From positions 1,302,001 through 1,366,000 of the forward strand of contig NZ_CP044126.1 in the NCBI RefSeq assembly GCF_016864575.1: a DNA stretch of 64,000 bases. The letters are read 5' to 3'. The DNA is from Rhizobium sp. BG4 (GTDB lineage Bacteria > Pseudomonadota > Alphaproteobacteria > Rhizobiales > Rhizobiaceae). The position numbers were made by a program, and so were the translations under genes. The notes beneath the pieces are model-generated. The model ran no database searches, had not been told where the DNA came from, and saw only the letters and a program-made list of their open reading frames with translations. Shown here one piece after another: positions 1 to 8,668 of this stretch. How positions within the stretch are numbered: the stretch's first letter is position 1; every line of letters starts with the position of its first letter.

Positions 1-1
1 C

Positions 2-358
2 TCGGTCATCTACGGCAATGTCCGCAACAATGGCTGCATCACCTCGCTGCCGGAAAATTGCGCGGCCGAAGTGCCCTGCCTTGTCGATGCGTCCGGTATC
101 CAGCCGACCTATATCGGCGCCCTGCCGCCGCAGCTTACGGCGCTGATGCGCACCAATATCAACGTCCAGGAACTGACGGTTCAGGCGCTGATGACGGAAA
201 ATCGCGAGCACATCTACCACGCCGCGATGATGGACCCGCATACGGCGGCCGAGCTTGATCTCGACCAGATCTGGTCGCTGGTCGACGATCTCCTCGTTGC
301 CCATGGCGACTGGCTGCCGGAATGGGCACGCGGCGGCCGCAAGGTCCGCGCCGCCTGA
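2..358 (+). CDS. GH4-family alpha-galactosidase/alpha-glucosidase, C-terminal part
   Basis: Only the last 118 codons are present; the reading frame is open from the left edge of the window and stops at 356-358. The visible part carries the late GH4 segment: a VIYGNVRNNG stretch, then a proline-rich PCLVDASGIQPTYIG run, then a helical tail rich in N, E and H with ENREHIYHAAMMDPHTAAEL. GH4 enzymes are NAD- and metal-dependent glycosidases of the cytoplasm that hydrolyse alpha-galactosides or alpha-glucosides after uptake. The motifs that separate these specificities (the N-terminal NAD-binding and Cys/His metal site) lie outside the window, so the substrate cannot be decided. Confidence 0.8.
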   Translation, partial: SVIYGNVRNNGCITSLPENCAAEVPCLVDASGIQPTYIGALPPQLTALMRTNINVQELTVQALMTENREHIYHAAMMDPHTAAELDLDQIWSLVDDLLVAHGDWLPEWARGGRKVRAA

Positions 359-479
359 TCGAATGACCGGCGCTGGCGGATGTCAGCGCCGGTCCTGCTC
401 TTGACGGGAGGCGACAAAGCATCTCGTATGGCTACATTAGCCATGTGATGGCGGCGCTGCTTGATGGCGCCGGAACCAG

Positions 480-1424
480 ATGAAGGCAGTGAGGCAGTCA
501 TCACCGCGTTGGTTGGCGCTCTTCGCAGCGGTTCTCGCTGCATGGTCGCCGGCCCCATCGGCTTTCGCGGCGGGCGAGCCGGAAGGACCGGCGCCTGCCG
601 GATGCCTCTATACCCGCTCGGCGTCCGGAACGGGCGAGACGCTCTGTATCCGCAAGGACAGCTTCAACCGCGATCTCTGCAGTGCCATCGAGCGCTCCGC
701 CGCCGATTTCGAGCTGCCGCCGGACTATTTCGCGCGGCTGATCTGGCGCGAGAGCCGGTTTCGCGCCGATGCGCTGAGCTACAAGGGTGCGGAGGGGATC
801 GCCCAGTTCATGCCGGGTACGGCGAAGCTGCGCGGTCTTCAAAACAGCTACGATGTTCTGGAGGCGCTGCAGAAATCAGCGGAATATCTCGACGAGTTGC
901 GTGACCGCTTCGGCAATCTCGGCCTGGCCGCGGCCGCCTATAATGCCGGCGAGAACAGACTTGCGAGCTATCTCGGCGGCGGTGGCCTGCCGTCGGAGAC
1001 CCGCGCCTATGTCATCGGCATCACCTCGCACAGTGTCGAGGACTGGAAGGGCGAGCCGCCGGAGATCGCGGCCCCCGCGCTCGACAAGACCAAGACCTTC
1101 CTCGAAAGCTGCGTTGCCCTTGCCGAAAGCCGGAAGCTGCGCGAACCCGTCTGGCAGAACGAGGGAACCTGGATGCCCTGGGGCGTACAGCTGGCCGCCC
1201 ATGCCAATCCCGATGCGGCGCGCCGCCTGTTCATGGCAGCCGTCGAACGGCTGCCGGCGCCGCTCAACGCCGAACAGCCGCTGATCATGCGCCAGCGCGA
1301 CCGCAGTTTCGGCTTCCGCCCGCGCTATGTAACGCGCATCGCCCGCCAGACCCGCGCCGAGGCCGATCAGCTCTGCGCCGAAATCCGCAAGAACAACGGC
1401 ACCTGCCTCGTCTTTCGCAACTGA
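480..1424 (+). CDS. Periplasmic lytic transglycosylase (SLT fold)
   Basis: This 314-residue protein starts with a signal peptide (hydrophobic core at about residues 11-30, cleavage near AFAA). An SLT-type lytic transglycosylase domain follows: the RESRF motif with the likely catalytic Glu91, GIAQFMP at about 106-112, and AAYNAGENRL at about 150. Such enzymes cleave the glycan strands of peptidoglycan between N-acetylmuramic acid and N-acetylglucosamine, forming 1,6-anhydro ends. The C-terminal half (about residues 180-314) has no fold I can name and may bind a partner or the wall. The ATG at 480 has GGAA just upstream. It stands alone, 121 bp after the GH4 gene. Confidence 0.88.
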   Translation: MKAVRQSSPRWLALFAAVLAAWSPAPSAFAAGEPEGPAPAGCLYTRSASGTGETLCIRKDSFNRDLCSAIERSAADFELPPDYFARLIWRESRFRADALSYKGAEGIAQFMPGTAKLRGLQNSYDVLEALQKSAEYLDELRDRFGNLGLAAAAYNAGENRLASYLGGGGLPSETRAYVIGITSHSVEDWKGEPPEIAAPALDKTKTFLESCVALAESRKLREPVWQNEGTWMPWGVQLAAHANPDAARRLFMAAVERLPAPLNAEQPLIMRQRDRSFGFRPRYVTRIARQTRAEADQLCAEIRKNNGTCLVFRN

Positions 1425-1482
1425 GCCCCGCAGATACGTTGTGATACAAAGTTTAGCCTTGGTATGACCTGACAAACTGTGA

Positions 1483-1515
1483 GGCGGATGCCTATATAGC
1501 GCTTAACGATCCGCC
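1483..1515. promoter_or_regulatory. Inverted repeat upstream of msrBA
   Basis: A 7-bp inverted repeat (GGCGGAT at 1483-1489, ATCCGCC at 1509-1515) flanks an AT-rich stretch containing CTATATAG, about 70-100 bp before msrB. It could be an operator or part of the promoter. This is a short repeat and the only evidence is its symmetry and position. Confidence 0.25.
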
Positions 1516-1584
1516 ACCCTCGTCCAGTCCCGATCCCACGTTTGCGGACGCTGGTGCAGGCGATCGATCGCTAGGAGAAGCAAC

Positions 1585-2034
1585 ATGCAGCACTATCAGA
1601 AGAGTGCCGACGCCATCGCCAAGCTGACGCCGGAACAGTACCGCGTGACACAGCAGTCCGGCACCGAACGGCCCGGCACCGGCGAATATCTCGATAACAA
1701 GGCGCCCGGCATCTACGTCGACATCGTGTCCGGCGAGCCGCTCTTTGCCTCGTCCGACAAGTATGAATCCGGCTGCGGCTGGCCGAGCTTTACCAAGCCG
1801 GTCGAGCCCGCCAATGTCGCGGAACTCACCGACGTCTCGCACGGCATGGTTCGCACCGAAGTGCGCTCCAGCCACGGCGACAGCCATCTCGGGCACGTCT
1901 TCCCCGATGGCCCGCGCGATCGAGGCGGCCTGCGCTATTGCATCAACTCGGCATCGCTCCGCTTCGTCCATCGCGACAGCATGGAAGCAGAAGGTTATGG
2001 TGCCTATCTCGATCAGGTGGAGGAAGTTCAATGA
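1585..2034 (+). CDS. msrB: Peptide-methionine (R)-S-oxide reductase
   Basis: MsrB reduces the R epimer of methionine sulfoxide in proteins, using thioredoxin as electron donor. The 149-residue sequence shows the family signature: the GCGWPSF segment with the likely resolving Cys64, HGDSHLGHVF, and GLRYCINSASL with the catalytic Cys119. The two CxxC pairs that hold a structural zinc in many MsrBs are absent: the first site reads DIVSG and the second SSHGD. It therefore belongs to the zinc-free type. AGGAGAAGCAAC precedes the ATG. The stop overlaps the msrA start as ATGA, so the two genes are translationally coupled and together cover both sulfoxide epimers. Confidence 0.95.
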   Translation: MQHYQKSADAIAKLTPEQYRVTQQSGTERPGTGEYLDNKAPGIYVDIVSGEPLFASSDKYESGCGWPSFTKPVEPANVAELTDVSHGMVRTEVRSSHGDSHLGHVFPDGPRDRGGLRYCINSASLRFVHRDSMEAEGYGAYLDQVEEVQ

Positions 2035-2537
2035 CGACGGAACGCGCAGTTCTCGCAGGCGGTTGCTTCTGGGGCATGCAGGACCTCATTCGCCGTTACA
2101 ACGGCGTTATCTCGACCCGCGTCGGCTATAGCGGCGGCGAGGTGGCGAATGCGACCTATCGCAACCACGGCAACCATGCCGAAGCGATCGAAATCATCTT
2201 CGATCCGGCCAAGATCAGCTATCGCGAGCTTTTGGAATTTTTCTTCCAGATCCACGATCCATCGACGAAGGACCGCCAGGGCAACGACCGCGGCCCGAGC
2301 TACCGCTCGGCGATCTTCTACACGAGCGACGAGCAGAAGCGCATAGCCGAAGATACGATCGCCGATGTCGATGCCTCCGGTCTGTGGCCGGGCAAGGTGG
2401 TGACCGAGGTGACTGCTGTCAGCGACTTCTGGGAAGCCGAGCCGGAGCATCAGGATTATCTGGAGCGGATCCCGAATGGCTATACCTGCCATTTCATCCG
2501 CCCGGGCTGGAAGCTGCCGAAGCGCAGCGCCGCCTGA
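2031..2537 (+). CDS. msrA: Peptide-methionine (S)-S-oxide reductase
   Basis: MsrA reduces the S epimer of methionine sulfoxide. The 168-residue protein has the catalytic GGCFWG motif with Cys12 near the N terminus, then TRVGYSGG, YRNHGNHAEAIEI and HDPSTKDRQGNDRGPSYRS, all typical of the family. An in-frame start at 1938 would add 31 residues unlike MsrA and lie inside msrB, so the ATG at 2031 overlapping the msrB stop is preferred. MsrBA is a repair pair for oxidised proteins in the cytoplasm. A good intrinsic terminator follows the gene. Confidence 0.95.
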   Translation: MTTERAVLAGGCFWGMQDLIRRYNGVISTRVGYSGGEVANATYRNHGNHAEAIEIIFDPAKISYRELLEFFFQIHDPSTKDRQGNDRGPSYRSAIFYTSDEQKRIAEDTIADVDASGLWPGKVVTEVTAVSDFWEAEPEHQDYLERIPNGYTCHFIRPGWKLPKRSAA

Positions 2538-2561
2538 TCCGGCAAGAGTTTAAGCATGCAA

Positions 2562-2586
2562 AGGGCGGCCGGTGGCCGCCCTTTTT
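2562..2586 (+). terminator. Rho-independent terminator after msrA
   Basis: A perfect 9-bp stem, AGGGCGGCC (2562-2570) and GGCCGCCCT (2574-2582), closes a 3-nt GGT loop and runs straight into TTTT. It lies 24 bp after the msrA stop and has both parts of an intrinsic terminator. Confidence 0.85.
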
Positions 2587-2673
2587 GTGTGATCACAAAT
2601 ATTAGCGATCCGGCTTTTTCGTTGGCGCGAATATGCGGTTCGCGGTATTCGGATTCCAAACGGGATTCGACTC

Positions 2674-2970
2674 ATGGCCAACAAAGACCAAGTTCTCGTG
2701 ACGCTGCGCACCTACATGCAGGTCAAGCGCGCGCATGATCAGAACCAGGCCGAATATCTCGAAACCCTCCAGGAAAAGTCCCGCGAAGAACCGATCGACA
2801 CTGCGGCGATCGCCGAGCTTACCAATGCCTATCACGAGCTCCAGCGTCCCCTCATCGATGAGATGAGCTATCGCTGGCAGGTACTGGAGGCATGGTTCGA
2901 CGATATCGAGGTCGATCTCGTCAGCTGGGCGATCCGCAATCCGAAATTTGCAAGTGCTGTGCGCGGCTGA
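2674..2970 (+). CDS. Small hypothetical protein, 98 aa
   Basis: I do not recognise this family. The product is 98 residues, acidic and predicted mostly helical, with no signal peptide, cysteine or membrane segment. Tryptophans and charged residues cluster near the C terminus (EAWFDDIEVDLVSWAIRNP). It lies behind the msrA terminator, has its own upstream region of about 85 bp, and ends 10 bp before the stop of the convergent EAL gene. Codon use resembles the neighbours, which supports a real gene. A role cannot be given. Confidence 0.6.
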   Translation: MANKDQVLVTLRTYMQVKRAHDQNQAEYLETLQEKSREEPIDTAAIAELTNAYHELQRPLIDEMSYRWQVLEAWFDDIEVDLVSWAIRNPKFASAVRG

Positions 2971-2980
2971 CGATCGACCG

Positions 2981-4222
2981 TCAGTTCGCCATCAGATGCT
3001 GGCGCACCAGATCGGCGGCGACGGGACGGCCGAGATGATAGCCCTGGACGAGATCGACACCGAGATCGCCGAGCGTGCGCAACTCCGATGCCGTCTCGAC
3101 ACCCTCACCGACGACAAGGCTGCCGGTATGATGGGCGAAGGTCACCAGCGCATGGGCCAGCGCCCGCTTGACGCTGTCGGTCTCGATATCCTTGGTCAGG
3201 CTGATGTCGAACTTGATGATGTCAGGCCGGATGTTCAGGACGTGGCGCATGCTGGCATAGCCCGATCCGGCATCGTCGATGGCGATGCGGACCCCGCGTT
3301 CGCGCAGGGGATGGAGGGCGGCGGCGAGTTGCTGGTAATCGTAGATTTTCTCGTGTTCGGTGACTTCGAGAATGACCCGGTCCAGCGGCAGATGGCGCAG
3401 CACGATATCGAGCGAACTGTCGACGATGGTCGCCGCCGAGACGTTCAGCGACAGCGAGATCGTGTCATCGCCGATGGTCGTGAACTCGTCGATGGCGTTC
3501 TCGATCGCCTGGCGCTCGACGCGCGAGCGCATGCCGACATCGGCCGCTTCCGAGATCCAGATATCCGGCGAGCGTTTCGGTTCGCCGCCGAAGCGCGCCA
3601 GCGCCTCGAGCCCGACGATCTGGCGGTCGGCCATGGCGAAGATCGGCTGGAAGACGATCGCCGGCTCGCGCAGCGCCAGCGCCTCGGTGATGCGCAGCAG
3701 GCGCTCCGAGAAATCGAGATTGTGGCGGATCTCATCGCTGATCTGGCTGGCGATGAGCTCGGCGAAGGCATTCATGATCTCGAGGTCGCGCTCGTTCAGC
3801 GTCGGATCGGCATGTTTCGAAAAGCAGCAGAGCGTTCCGTAGATACGTCCGTCATGAAGCAGCAGCGGCACGCTGACATGGGCGCCGATCGGCATTTGAT
3901 GCGTCGCTGGGATCTCCATCGCTTCCGGGCAGAGCGACGTATCGGGAATGAGCCGCGGCAGCTGGCCGGTCACCACCTTGTAGCAATAGCCGTCATGGAG
4001 CGGCAGAAGGTCGCCCGCCTGAAGCGGCGAAGGATAGGCGGCGCTATCGACGTTCCGGAAGAGACGGTGGTCGGGCATGAAGCGCGAGACGAAGGCGACA
4101 TCCATCTTCAGGTGCCGGCGCAAGGTTTTCAGCGCCCTGTCGATCGTCGTCAGCGCCGCGCTCTGCTGCGCCAGCTCCACATTTTCGCGTTGTTGCGCTT
4201 GAAGCAGCTGTGGTATCGCCAT
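2981..4222 (-). CDS. GAF-EAL cyclic-di-GMP phosphodiesterase
   Basis: The protein (413 aa from the preferred start) has an N-terminal GAF-type sensor domain (about residues 20-180, GTLCCFSKHAD typical of its end) and a C-terminal EAL domain (about 190-413). The EAL domain keeps EALARF, LNVSAAT, ILEVTEHE, IDDAGSGYAS, IIKFDIS, GEGVET and QGYHLGRP, so the metal-binding and catalytic residues look intact. It should hydrolyse c-di-GMP to pGpG. A start at 4300 would add 26 atypical residues with no ribosome-binding site; the ATG at 4222 has GGGA upstream. It is divergent from the diguanylate cyclase gene at 4352, which suggests opposing control of the same messenger. Confidence 0.88.
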   Translation of the reverse strand: MAIPQLLQAQQRENVELAQQSAALTTIDRALKTLRRHLKMDVAFVSRFMPDHRLFRNVDSAAYPSPLQAGDLLPLHDGYCYKVVTGQLPRLIPDTSLCPEAMEIPATHQMPIGAHVSVPLLLHDGRIYGTLCCFSKHADPTLNERDLEIMNAFAELIASQISDEIRHNLDFSERLLRITEALALREPAIVFQPIFAMADRQIVGLEALARFGGEPKRSPDIWISEAADVGMRSRVERQAIENAIDEFTTIGDDTISLSLNVSAATIVDSSLDIVLRHLPLDRVILEVTEHEKIYDYQQLAAALHPLRERGVRIAIDDAGSGYASMRHVLNIRPDIIKFDISLTKDIETDSVKRALAHALVTFAHHTGSLVVGEGVETASELRTLGDLGVDLVQGYHLGRPVAADLVRQHLMAN

Positions 4223-4351
4223 GCCCGGTTCCCGTTTTGGTGGCTCAACCTTCACGCTTATTATTAAATACTCATTTAACGCTCGATCGTTAAGGTCCAC
4301 ATATCGACGTACGATTTAGGACACAGACTTTCGTGCAGGCGAGATTTCGAC

Positions 4352-6148
4352 ATGCGGATTAGCACGATCACCAACTGGGCTTACGGCGTGACGGTCGGTC
4401 TGACGCTGCTGTCAGGCGGTGCCTTCATCCTGTCGGCGCGCAGCGCCGATCACGAGCGGCAGGCGGTCGTCGAAAGCCAGGCGCTGGACGAGCTTTCCGA
4501 GCGGCTGACGATGGCGGCCGAGCAGACCAGCGAGGATGCGCGTCTCTTTGTGATGCGCGGCGAAGACCGCCATCTCCAGGCGTTCCGTGGCGACGAGAAT
4601 GGCGAGCGCGATCGCGAGCAAGCGCTGAAATCCTTCAAGGCCGCCGCTCTGCTGCAGCAGGAAATGGCCCTGATCCAGGAGATCGAGCAGGATGGCGAAG
4701 CGCTCGATGCGATCGAGGAGCGCGCGGTAACCGCCTATACGAATGGCGATCAGGAAGGCGCGCGCCAGACGCTTTTCGGCGCCGAACACGAGCGGGTGCA
4801 GAGCGATCTCCTGACCAGCGTTCGCCAGCTGACTGACCTCATCGCCACCCGCACCAATGATGCTCTCACTGACGCCAAGCAATGGAGCGACTTCTGGGGT
4901 GCGGTGGCCAAAAGCCTCCTGGGCCTTACGGCGGCGGTTTTCCTCGGCGTGCTCTATTTCGTGCTGCGGCGGCGTGTGGCCATGCCGCTGATGCGCATGA
5001 CCGGGATCGTCAACCGGCTGGCGCGGCAGGATTACGCCGTCGAGGTCTTGACCGATAACCGGCGCGATGAGATCGGCGAGATGAACGACGCCATCCAGAT
5101 TTTTCGCGATAATGGGCTGGAGCGCGAGCGGCTGGATGCCGAGCGCCGGGCCGACCAGCGCACCAAGGATCTCATCCTGCAGATGATGCACCGCCTGCAG
5201 GCCTGCCAGCGGCAGGAGGAGCTCGCCGAGGTCGTCTCGCTCTTTGCGCCGCAGATTTTCCCCGACTTCGCCGGTCATCTCTATGTCATGAACGACAGCC
5301 GCACGGCGCTGAGTTCGATCGGCAGTTGGCGCGAACCGCGCCGTGCTGGTCCAGTCCTGACGTCGGCGGAATGCTGGGCGCTGCGGCGCGGCCGTCCGCA
5401 TGTCAGCGATGCCGCTGCCGGCGATATTCCTTGCCAGCATTTGGAACATGCAGACGAGATGGGCATTTGCGTCCCGCTCTCGGCGCAGGGCGATACGGTC
5501 GGCTTGCTCTATTTCGAAGGCGCTTCGGACAGTCAGGCAATTGCCTCGGCGCGTCTCTATTTCGAGCTGATCGCCGAGAATATCGGCCTCGGCGTGGCCA
5601 ATCTGCAGCTGCGCGACCGGCTGATGGGTCTCGCGATCCGCGATGGGCTCACAGGCCTTCTGAACCGCCGGTCGCTGGATGACGCGCTGAACCGGATCGC
5701 CAGAGACGAACAGGGCGATGTGATCGCCATGATGGTGGATATCGATCACTTCAAGCGCTTCAACGACGAATTCGGCCATGACGCGGGCGACGAGGTGATG
5801 CGCCGCGTCTCCGCGATCCTGTCGGAGACGGTGGGCGAGGCGGGCACGGTCTATCGCTTCGGTGGCGAGGAGTTCGCGATCCTGCTTGAAGGTGGTGCCG
5901 AAGGCAGCGCGCTCGATCTCGCCGAGAAACTGCGCACGCTGATTGCGGCAACGCCGGTCACCTATCACGGCCGTCTGCTCGGCGCCGTGACGATCTCCCT
6001 CGGCGCAGCCTCGACGACGGCCGACATGCCTTCGGCGGATGTGCTCCTGCGCGCCGATGCAGCGCTGCTGAGCGCCAAGGCCAAGGGACGCAACAGGGCG
6101 GTGGCCGACTGGGTCGAACGGTCCTCGACCGACCGGCGGCGTGCGTAG
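4352..6148 (+). CDS. Membrane-bound HAMP-GAF-GGDEF diguanylate cyclase
   Basis: Domain order in 598 residues: a first membrane helix (about 9-29); a periplasmic helical sensor of about 155 residues; a second membrane helix (about 187-208); HAMP (about 210-265); a GAF-like domain (about 280-425); and a GGDEF domain (about 430-590). The active-site motif is GGEEF at 504-508, with DGLTGLLNRRS and DIDHFKRFND as expected for an active enzyme making c-di-GMP from two GTP. The RxxD inhibitory site normally found just before the active site reads GEAG, so product inhibition through that site is probably lost. The gene is divergent from the EAL gene. Confidence 0.9.
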   Translation: MRISTITNWAYGVTVGLTLLSGGAFILSARSADHERQAVVESQALDELSERLTMAAEQTSEDARLFVMRGEDRHLQAFRGDENGERDREQALKSFKAAALLQQEMALIQEIEQDGEALDAIEERAVTAYTNGDQEGARQTLFGAEHERVQSDLLTSVRQLTDLIATRTNDALTDAKQWSDFWGAVAKSLLGLTAAVFLGVLYFVLRRRVAMPLMRMTGIVNRLARQDYAVEVLTDNRRDEIGEMNDAIQIFRDNGLERERLDAERRADQRTKDLILQMMHRLQACQRQEELAEVVSLFAPQIFPDFAGHLYVMNDSRTALSSIGSWREPRRAGPVLTSAECWALRRGRPHVSDAAAGDIPCQHLEHADEMGICVPLSAQGDTVGLLYFEGASDSQAIASARLYFELIAENIGLGVANLQLRDRLMGLAIRDGLTGLLNRRSLDDALNRIARDEQGDVIAMMVDIDHFKRFNDEFGHDAGDEVMRRVSAILSETVGEAGTVYRFGGEEFAILLEGGAEGSALDLAEKLRTLIAATPVTYHGRLLGAVTISLGAASTTADMPSADVLLRADAALLSAKAKGRNRAVADWVERSSTDRRRA

Positions 6149-6150
6149 GG

Positions 6151-7344
6151 CTAGTTGGTCAGGCGGCTGACGGATTTGGTCGCCGTTTGGGCAATCGAGG
6201 CGAAGGCCGCCACGAGGCCATCCATGGTTTCCGGTTCATAGTAGTTTGCCGTCGTCGAGGCGCAATATTTCAGCAGGCTCTTGCCGTTTTCGGGCGCCAT
6301 GAAGGCAACGGTGTAGATCACGATCCCATTCGCCTTGGCCGTCGCGCATTCGTTGCGGACGGACTGGTCCAGCGCCTTGTTCGGCAGGTTGGAATTGCCG
6401 GTCATGTCACCATCGGTCATCAGGATGATGACCCGGTCGGAATTGGCATTGCCCTTCTTCATCTGCTCGACGCTCTCGGTGTCGGTGCCGTAAGAGTTCT
6501 TCTTGATGGCGGTATCGGCCGTGTTGACCGCGGCGGTAGCATCCGTGCCGCCAGTGGGCGACATGGTCATGTTCGTCACGTATTTGCGCGACTCCACCGT
6601 TCCCCAGCTGACAGCGGATTGTCCCTTGATGCCGTTGGTGTAGGAGATCACCCCGGTTCTGACGAATTTCGACGCTGAATCGGATTTGTCCAGCGCGTCG
6701 AACAGCGCCGCCGCCGCTTGCTTCAGAGCCTCAATCTTGGTGACGTAGATGGTCTCGTAGGCGAGGCAGGTTCCGAGCAGAGACAGGGTGCAGCGGGTCG
6801 ATTTCACCGTTGTCGTGTTCTGCGCCATCGAGCCGGATTCATCGACGACCACCTCCATCGAAAGGCCGTTCTTCGTGCTGCCGGAGCCGCTGGCGGTGTT
6901 GCTGGAGGCGCTGATCGTCTTGGTGTTTCCGGCAAACACGCTCATCAGCGGCGTCAATGTCACCGTCGCCTGTGAGCTGACGGCGACGGTGAAGGACTTG
7001 GCGGTTCCATTCGCTGTCGTGGTGATCGTCGTCGTCGTGGCGTTTTTGATGGCGGCCGCAGACGTGGCGTTCACATAGTTCGCCATCTGCCCGCCGACGA
7101 AGTCTTTCGCCAACGCCTTCCCCGAGGTCTCGTCCGCCTTGCCGTCGGCAAGCGCCGTGGAAACCGCAAGAGCCGCGGCATCCGTCGCCTCCTGCAGCTG
7201 GCGTTGCGAGATGATGATATTGCCGAGATCGATCGCTAGCCCCGCGCCGCCGACGAGCACAGGCAGCACGATCGCGGTCATCATCGCGAAATTCCCGCTA
7301 CGGCTGTTCTTTAGCCGCCGCATATTGTGCAGAAAGCCAGACAT
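6151..7344 (-). CDS. TadG-like pilus/surface protein with von Willebrand A domain
   Basis: The N terminus has the TadE/TadG form: a short basic leader, RSGNFAMMTAIVLPVL and a single membrane helix (about residues 18-42), then a ribosomal-like helix ISQRQLQEATDAAALA. A Thr/Ser/Ala-rich stretch follows, then a vWA domain from about residue 165 with the metal-site motif VVDESGS and the later VIILMTDGD. Proteins of this group are exported with Flp-type pili or anchored in the envelope and mediate adhesion. No other tad genes are in the window. The stop lies 2 bp from the stop of the convergent GGDEF gene. Confidence 0.82.
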   Translation of the reverse strand: MSGFLHNMRRLKNSRSGNFAMMTAIVLPVLVGGAGLAIDLGNIIISQRQLQEATDAAALAVSTALADGKADETSGKALAKDFVGGQMANYVNATSAAAIKNATTTTITTTANGTAKSFTVAVSSQATVTLTPLMSVFAGNTKTISASSNTASGSGSTKNGLSMEVVVDESGSMAQNTTTVKSTRCTLSLLGTCLAYETIYVTKIEALKQAAAALFDALDKSDSASKFVRTGVISYTNGIKGQSAVSWGTVESRKYVTNMTMSPTGGTDATAAVNTADTAIKKNSYGTDTESVEQMKKGNANSDRVIILMTDGDMTGNSNLPNKALDQSVRNECATAKANGIVIYTVAFMAPENGKSLLKYCASTTANYYEPETMDGLVAAFASIAQTATKSVSRLTN

Positions 7345-7528
7345 GGCCGCATAACGGCCTACATCGGAAATTGTGCCGAGCGACCTTTTGGGGTGATTAA
7401 CACAAGGAAAACGTGTGTGGAGTGGCGATCATCTTTGAGACAATCACAATCTTTTCCGGCCGCATTGGCGGATCGGCGCATCGGACTATATCCTCCGGCA
7501 GACTCCATAGCCGGTGATTGGATTGCCG

Positions 7529-8305
7529 ATGTTTGAGACGCTCGCGATACTCATGAGTCTTTCAGGAAACGCGCCCATGCTTGCGCAAGCCGGGTCGAAC
7601 GAGGTCGACGTCAAGCTGGTGCTGGCCGTCGATACGTCCCGCTCGATGGATTTCGAGGAAGTTCGCATTCAGCGCGAAGGCTATGTCGAGGCGCTCAAGC
7701 ACAAAGAATTCATCGATGCGGTGAAAGGAGGCCTGACCGGCCGGATCGCCATCAGCTATTTCGAATGGGCAGGTTATGTCGTGCCCGGCTCGGTGATCGA
7801 CTGGCATGTCATCGAGAATGAGGATGATGCCCTTGCCTTTGCCAACAGGCTGGAAGAGCGGCCGCTCAATACCCAGCGCCGCACCTCGATCTCGACAGCG
7901 ATCACGCAGGGTGCGACGATGATCGTCACCAGTCCTTATTCCGCCATGCGGCAGGTGATCGACGTCTCAGGCGACGGCACCAACAATGCCGGAAGCCCCG
8001 TTGCCCCGACGCGCGACAAGGCCGTGGAGGCGGGCTTGATTATCAACGGACTGGCCTTGATGCTGCGGCCCTCGGGCGCTCCCGGCGGTCTCGACAACTA
8101 TTATGCCGATTGCGTCATCGGCGGTCCCGGCGCCTTCGTGCTGCCGGTCTACAAGATCGAGGATTTCGGCGTTGCCGTGCGCCGCAAGCTGGTCCTCGAA
8201 GTCAGCGGGCTGACCCCGCCGCCGGAAATCCAGAAGGCTGCCACGGCGCCGAAGAGCGATTGCATGGCCGGCGAAAAGCAGTGGCAGGAATTTTTCGACC
8301 GCTAG
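7529..8305 (+). CDS. DUF1194 protein, exported vWA-type fold
   Basis: This 258-residue protein matches the DUF1194 family of secreted vWA-like proteins: VDVKLVLAVDTSRSMDFEEV carries the DxSxS metal-site motif and DVSGDGTNNAG follows later. Four-helix or enzymatic motifs are absent. The first 22 residues are hydrophobic and end in AQAG, consistent with a signal peptide. A GTG at 7514 would extend it by five residues; neither start has a clear ribosome-binding site, and the ATG is preferred. It is divergent from the TadG-like gene, also vWA-containing. Function of DUF1194 is unknown; a role in adhesion or metal-dependent protein binding is inference. Confidence 0.78.
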   Translation: MFETLAILMSLSGNAPMLAQAGSNEVDVKLVLAVDTSRSMDFEEVRIQREGYVEALKHKEFIDAVKGGLTGRIAISYFEWAGYVVPGSVIDWHVIENEDDALAFANRLEERPLNTQRRTSISTAITQGATMIVTSPYSAMRQVIDVSGDGTNNAGSPVAPTRDKAVEAGLIINGLALMLRPSGAPGGLDNYYADCVIGGPGAFVLPVYKIEDFGVAVRRKLVLEVSGLTPPPEIQKAATAPKSDCMAGEKQWQEFFDR

Positions 8306-8574
8306 TGCAGGCGCCCGCCGTGATCGCTGGCCAGATCAGCGGAGGTGATCCAGACGCGGCCATCGAAGGCCACTTCGCCGCGATCGGTCTTGCCGCTGGC
8401 GATTCGTTCGATCAGCCCGAGATGCTGGCGCACCGCATCGACGCGCTGCGGACTGGCCGCCTTAAGCGCATCGTCGAGCACACAGACGGCCTGGCGCGCC
8501 GCGCCGTCGCCCATGATGATCAGCGTATGGTTTGCCTTGGCGAGTATCTTTCCGGGAAGAGTGACGAGCCGCAT
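8302..8574 (-). CDS. Small hypothetical protein, 90 aa
   Basis: I do not recognise the family. The start at 8574 is preceded by GAGGTGG at good spacing, which supports translation. The product has a hydrophobic-basic N terminus (MRLVTLPGKILAKANHTLII), no membrane helix and no cysteine pair. Its stop overlaps the stop of the convergent DUF1194 gene by 4 bp. Two overlapping plus-strand frames (8110-8592 and 8345-8647) lack a comparable ribosome-binding site and look like shadows. Confidence 0.55.
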   Translation of the reverse strand: MRLVTLPGKILAKANHTLIIMGDGAARQAVCVLDDALKAASPQRVDAVRQHLGLIERIASGKTDRGEVAFDGRVWITSADLASDHGGRLH

Positions 8575-8668
8575 CTTACCACCTCAACTTAGCTTGGAAG
8601 CGCGCCTCCTGGGAGGCCTCGATAGCGGCAAGGCTGGTCCAATATAGTTAACGAAGGGTTAACGGCGC

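Noticed and set aside
2948..4267. 439-codon plus-strand frame opposite the EAL gene
   Set aside because: The minus strand carries a complete GAF-EAL protein; the plus product matches nothing and lacks a start signal.
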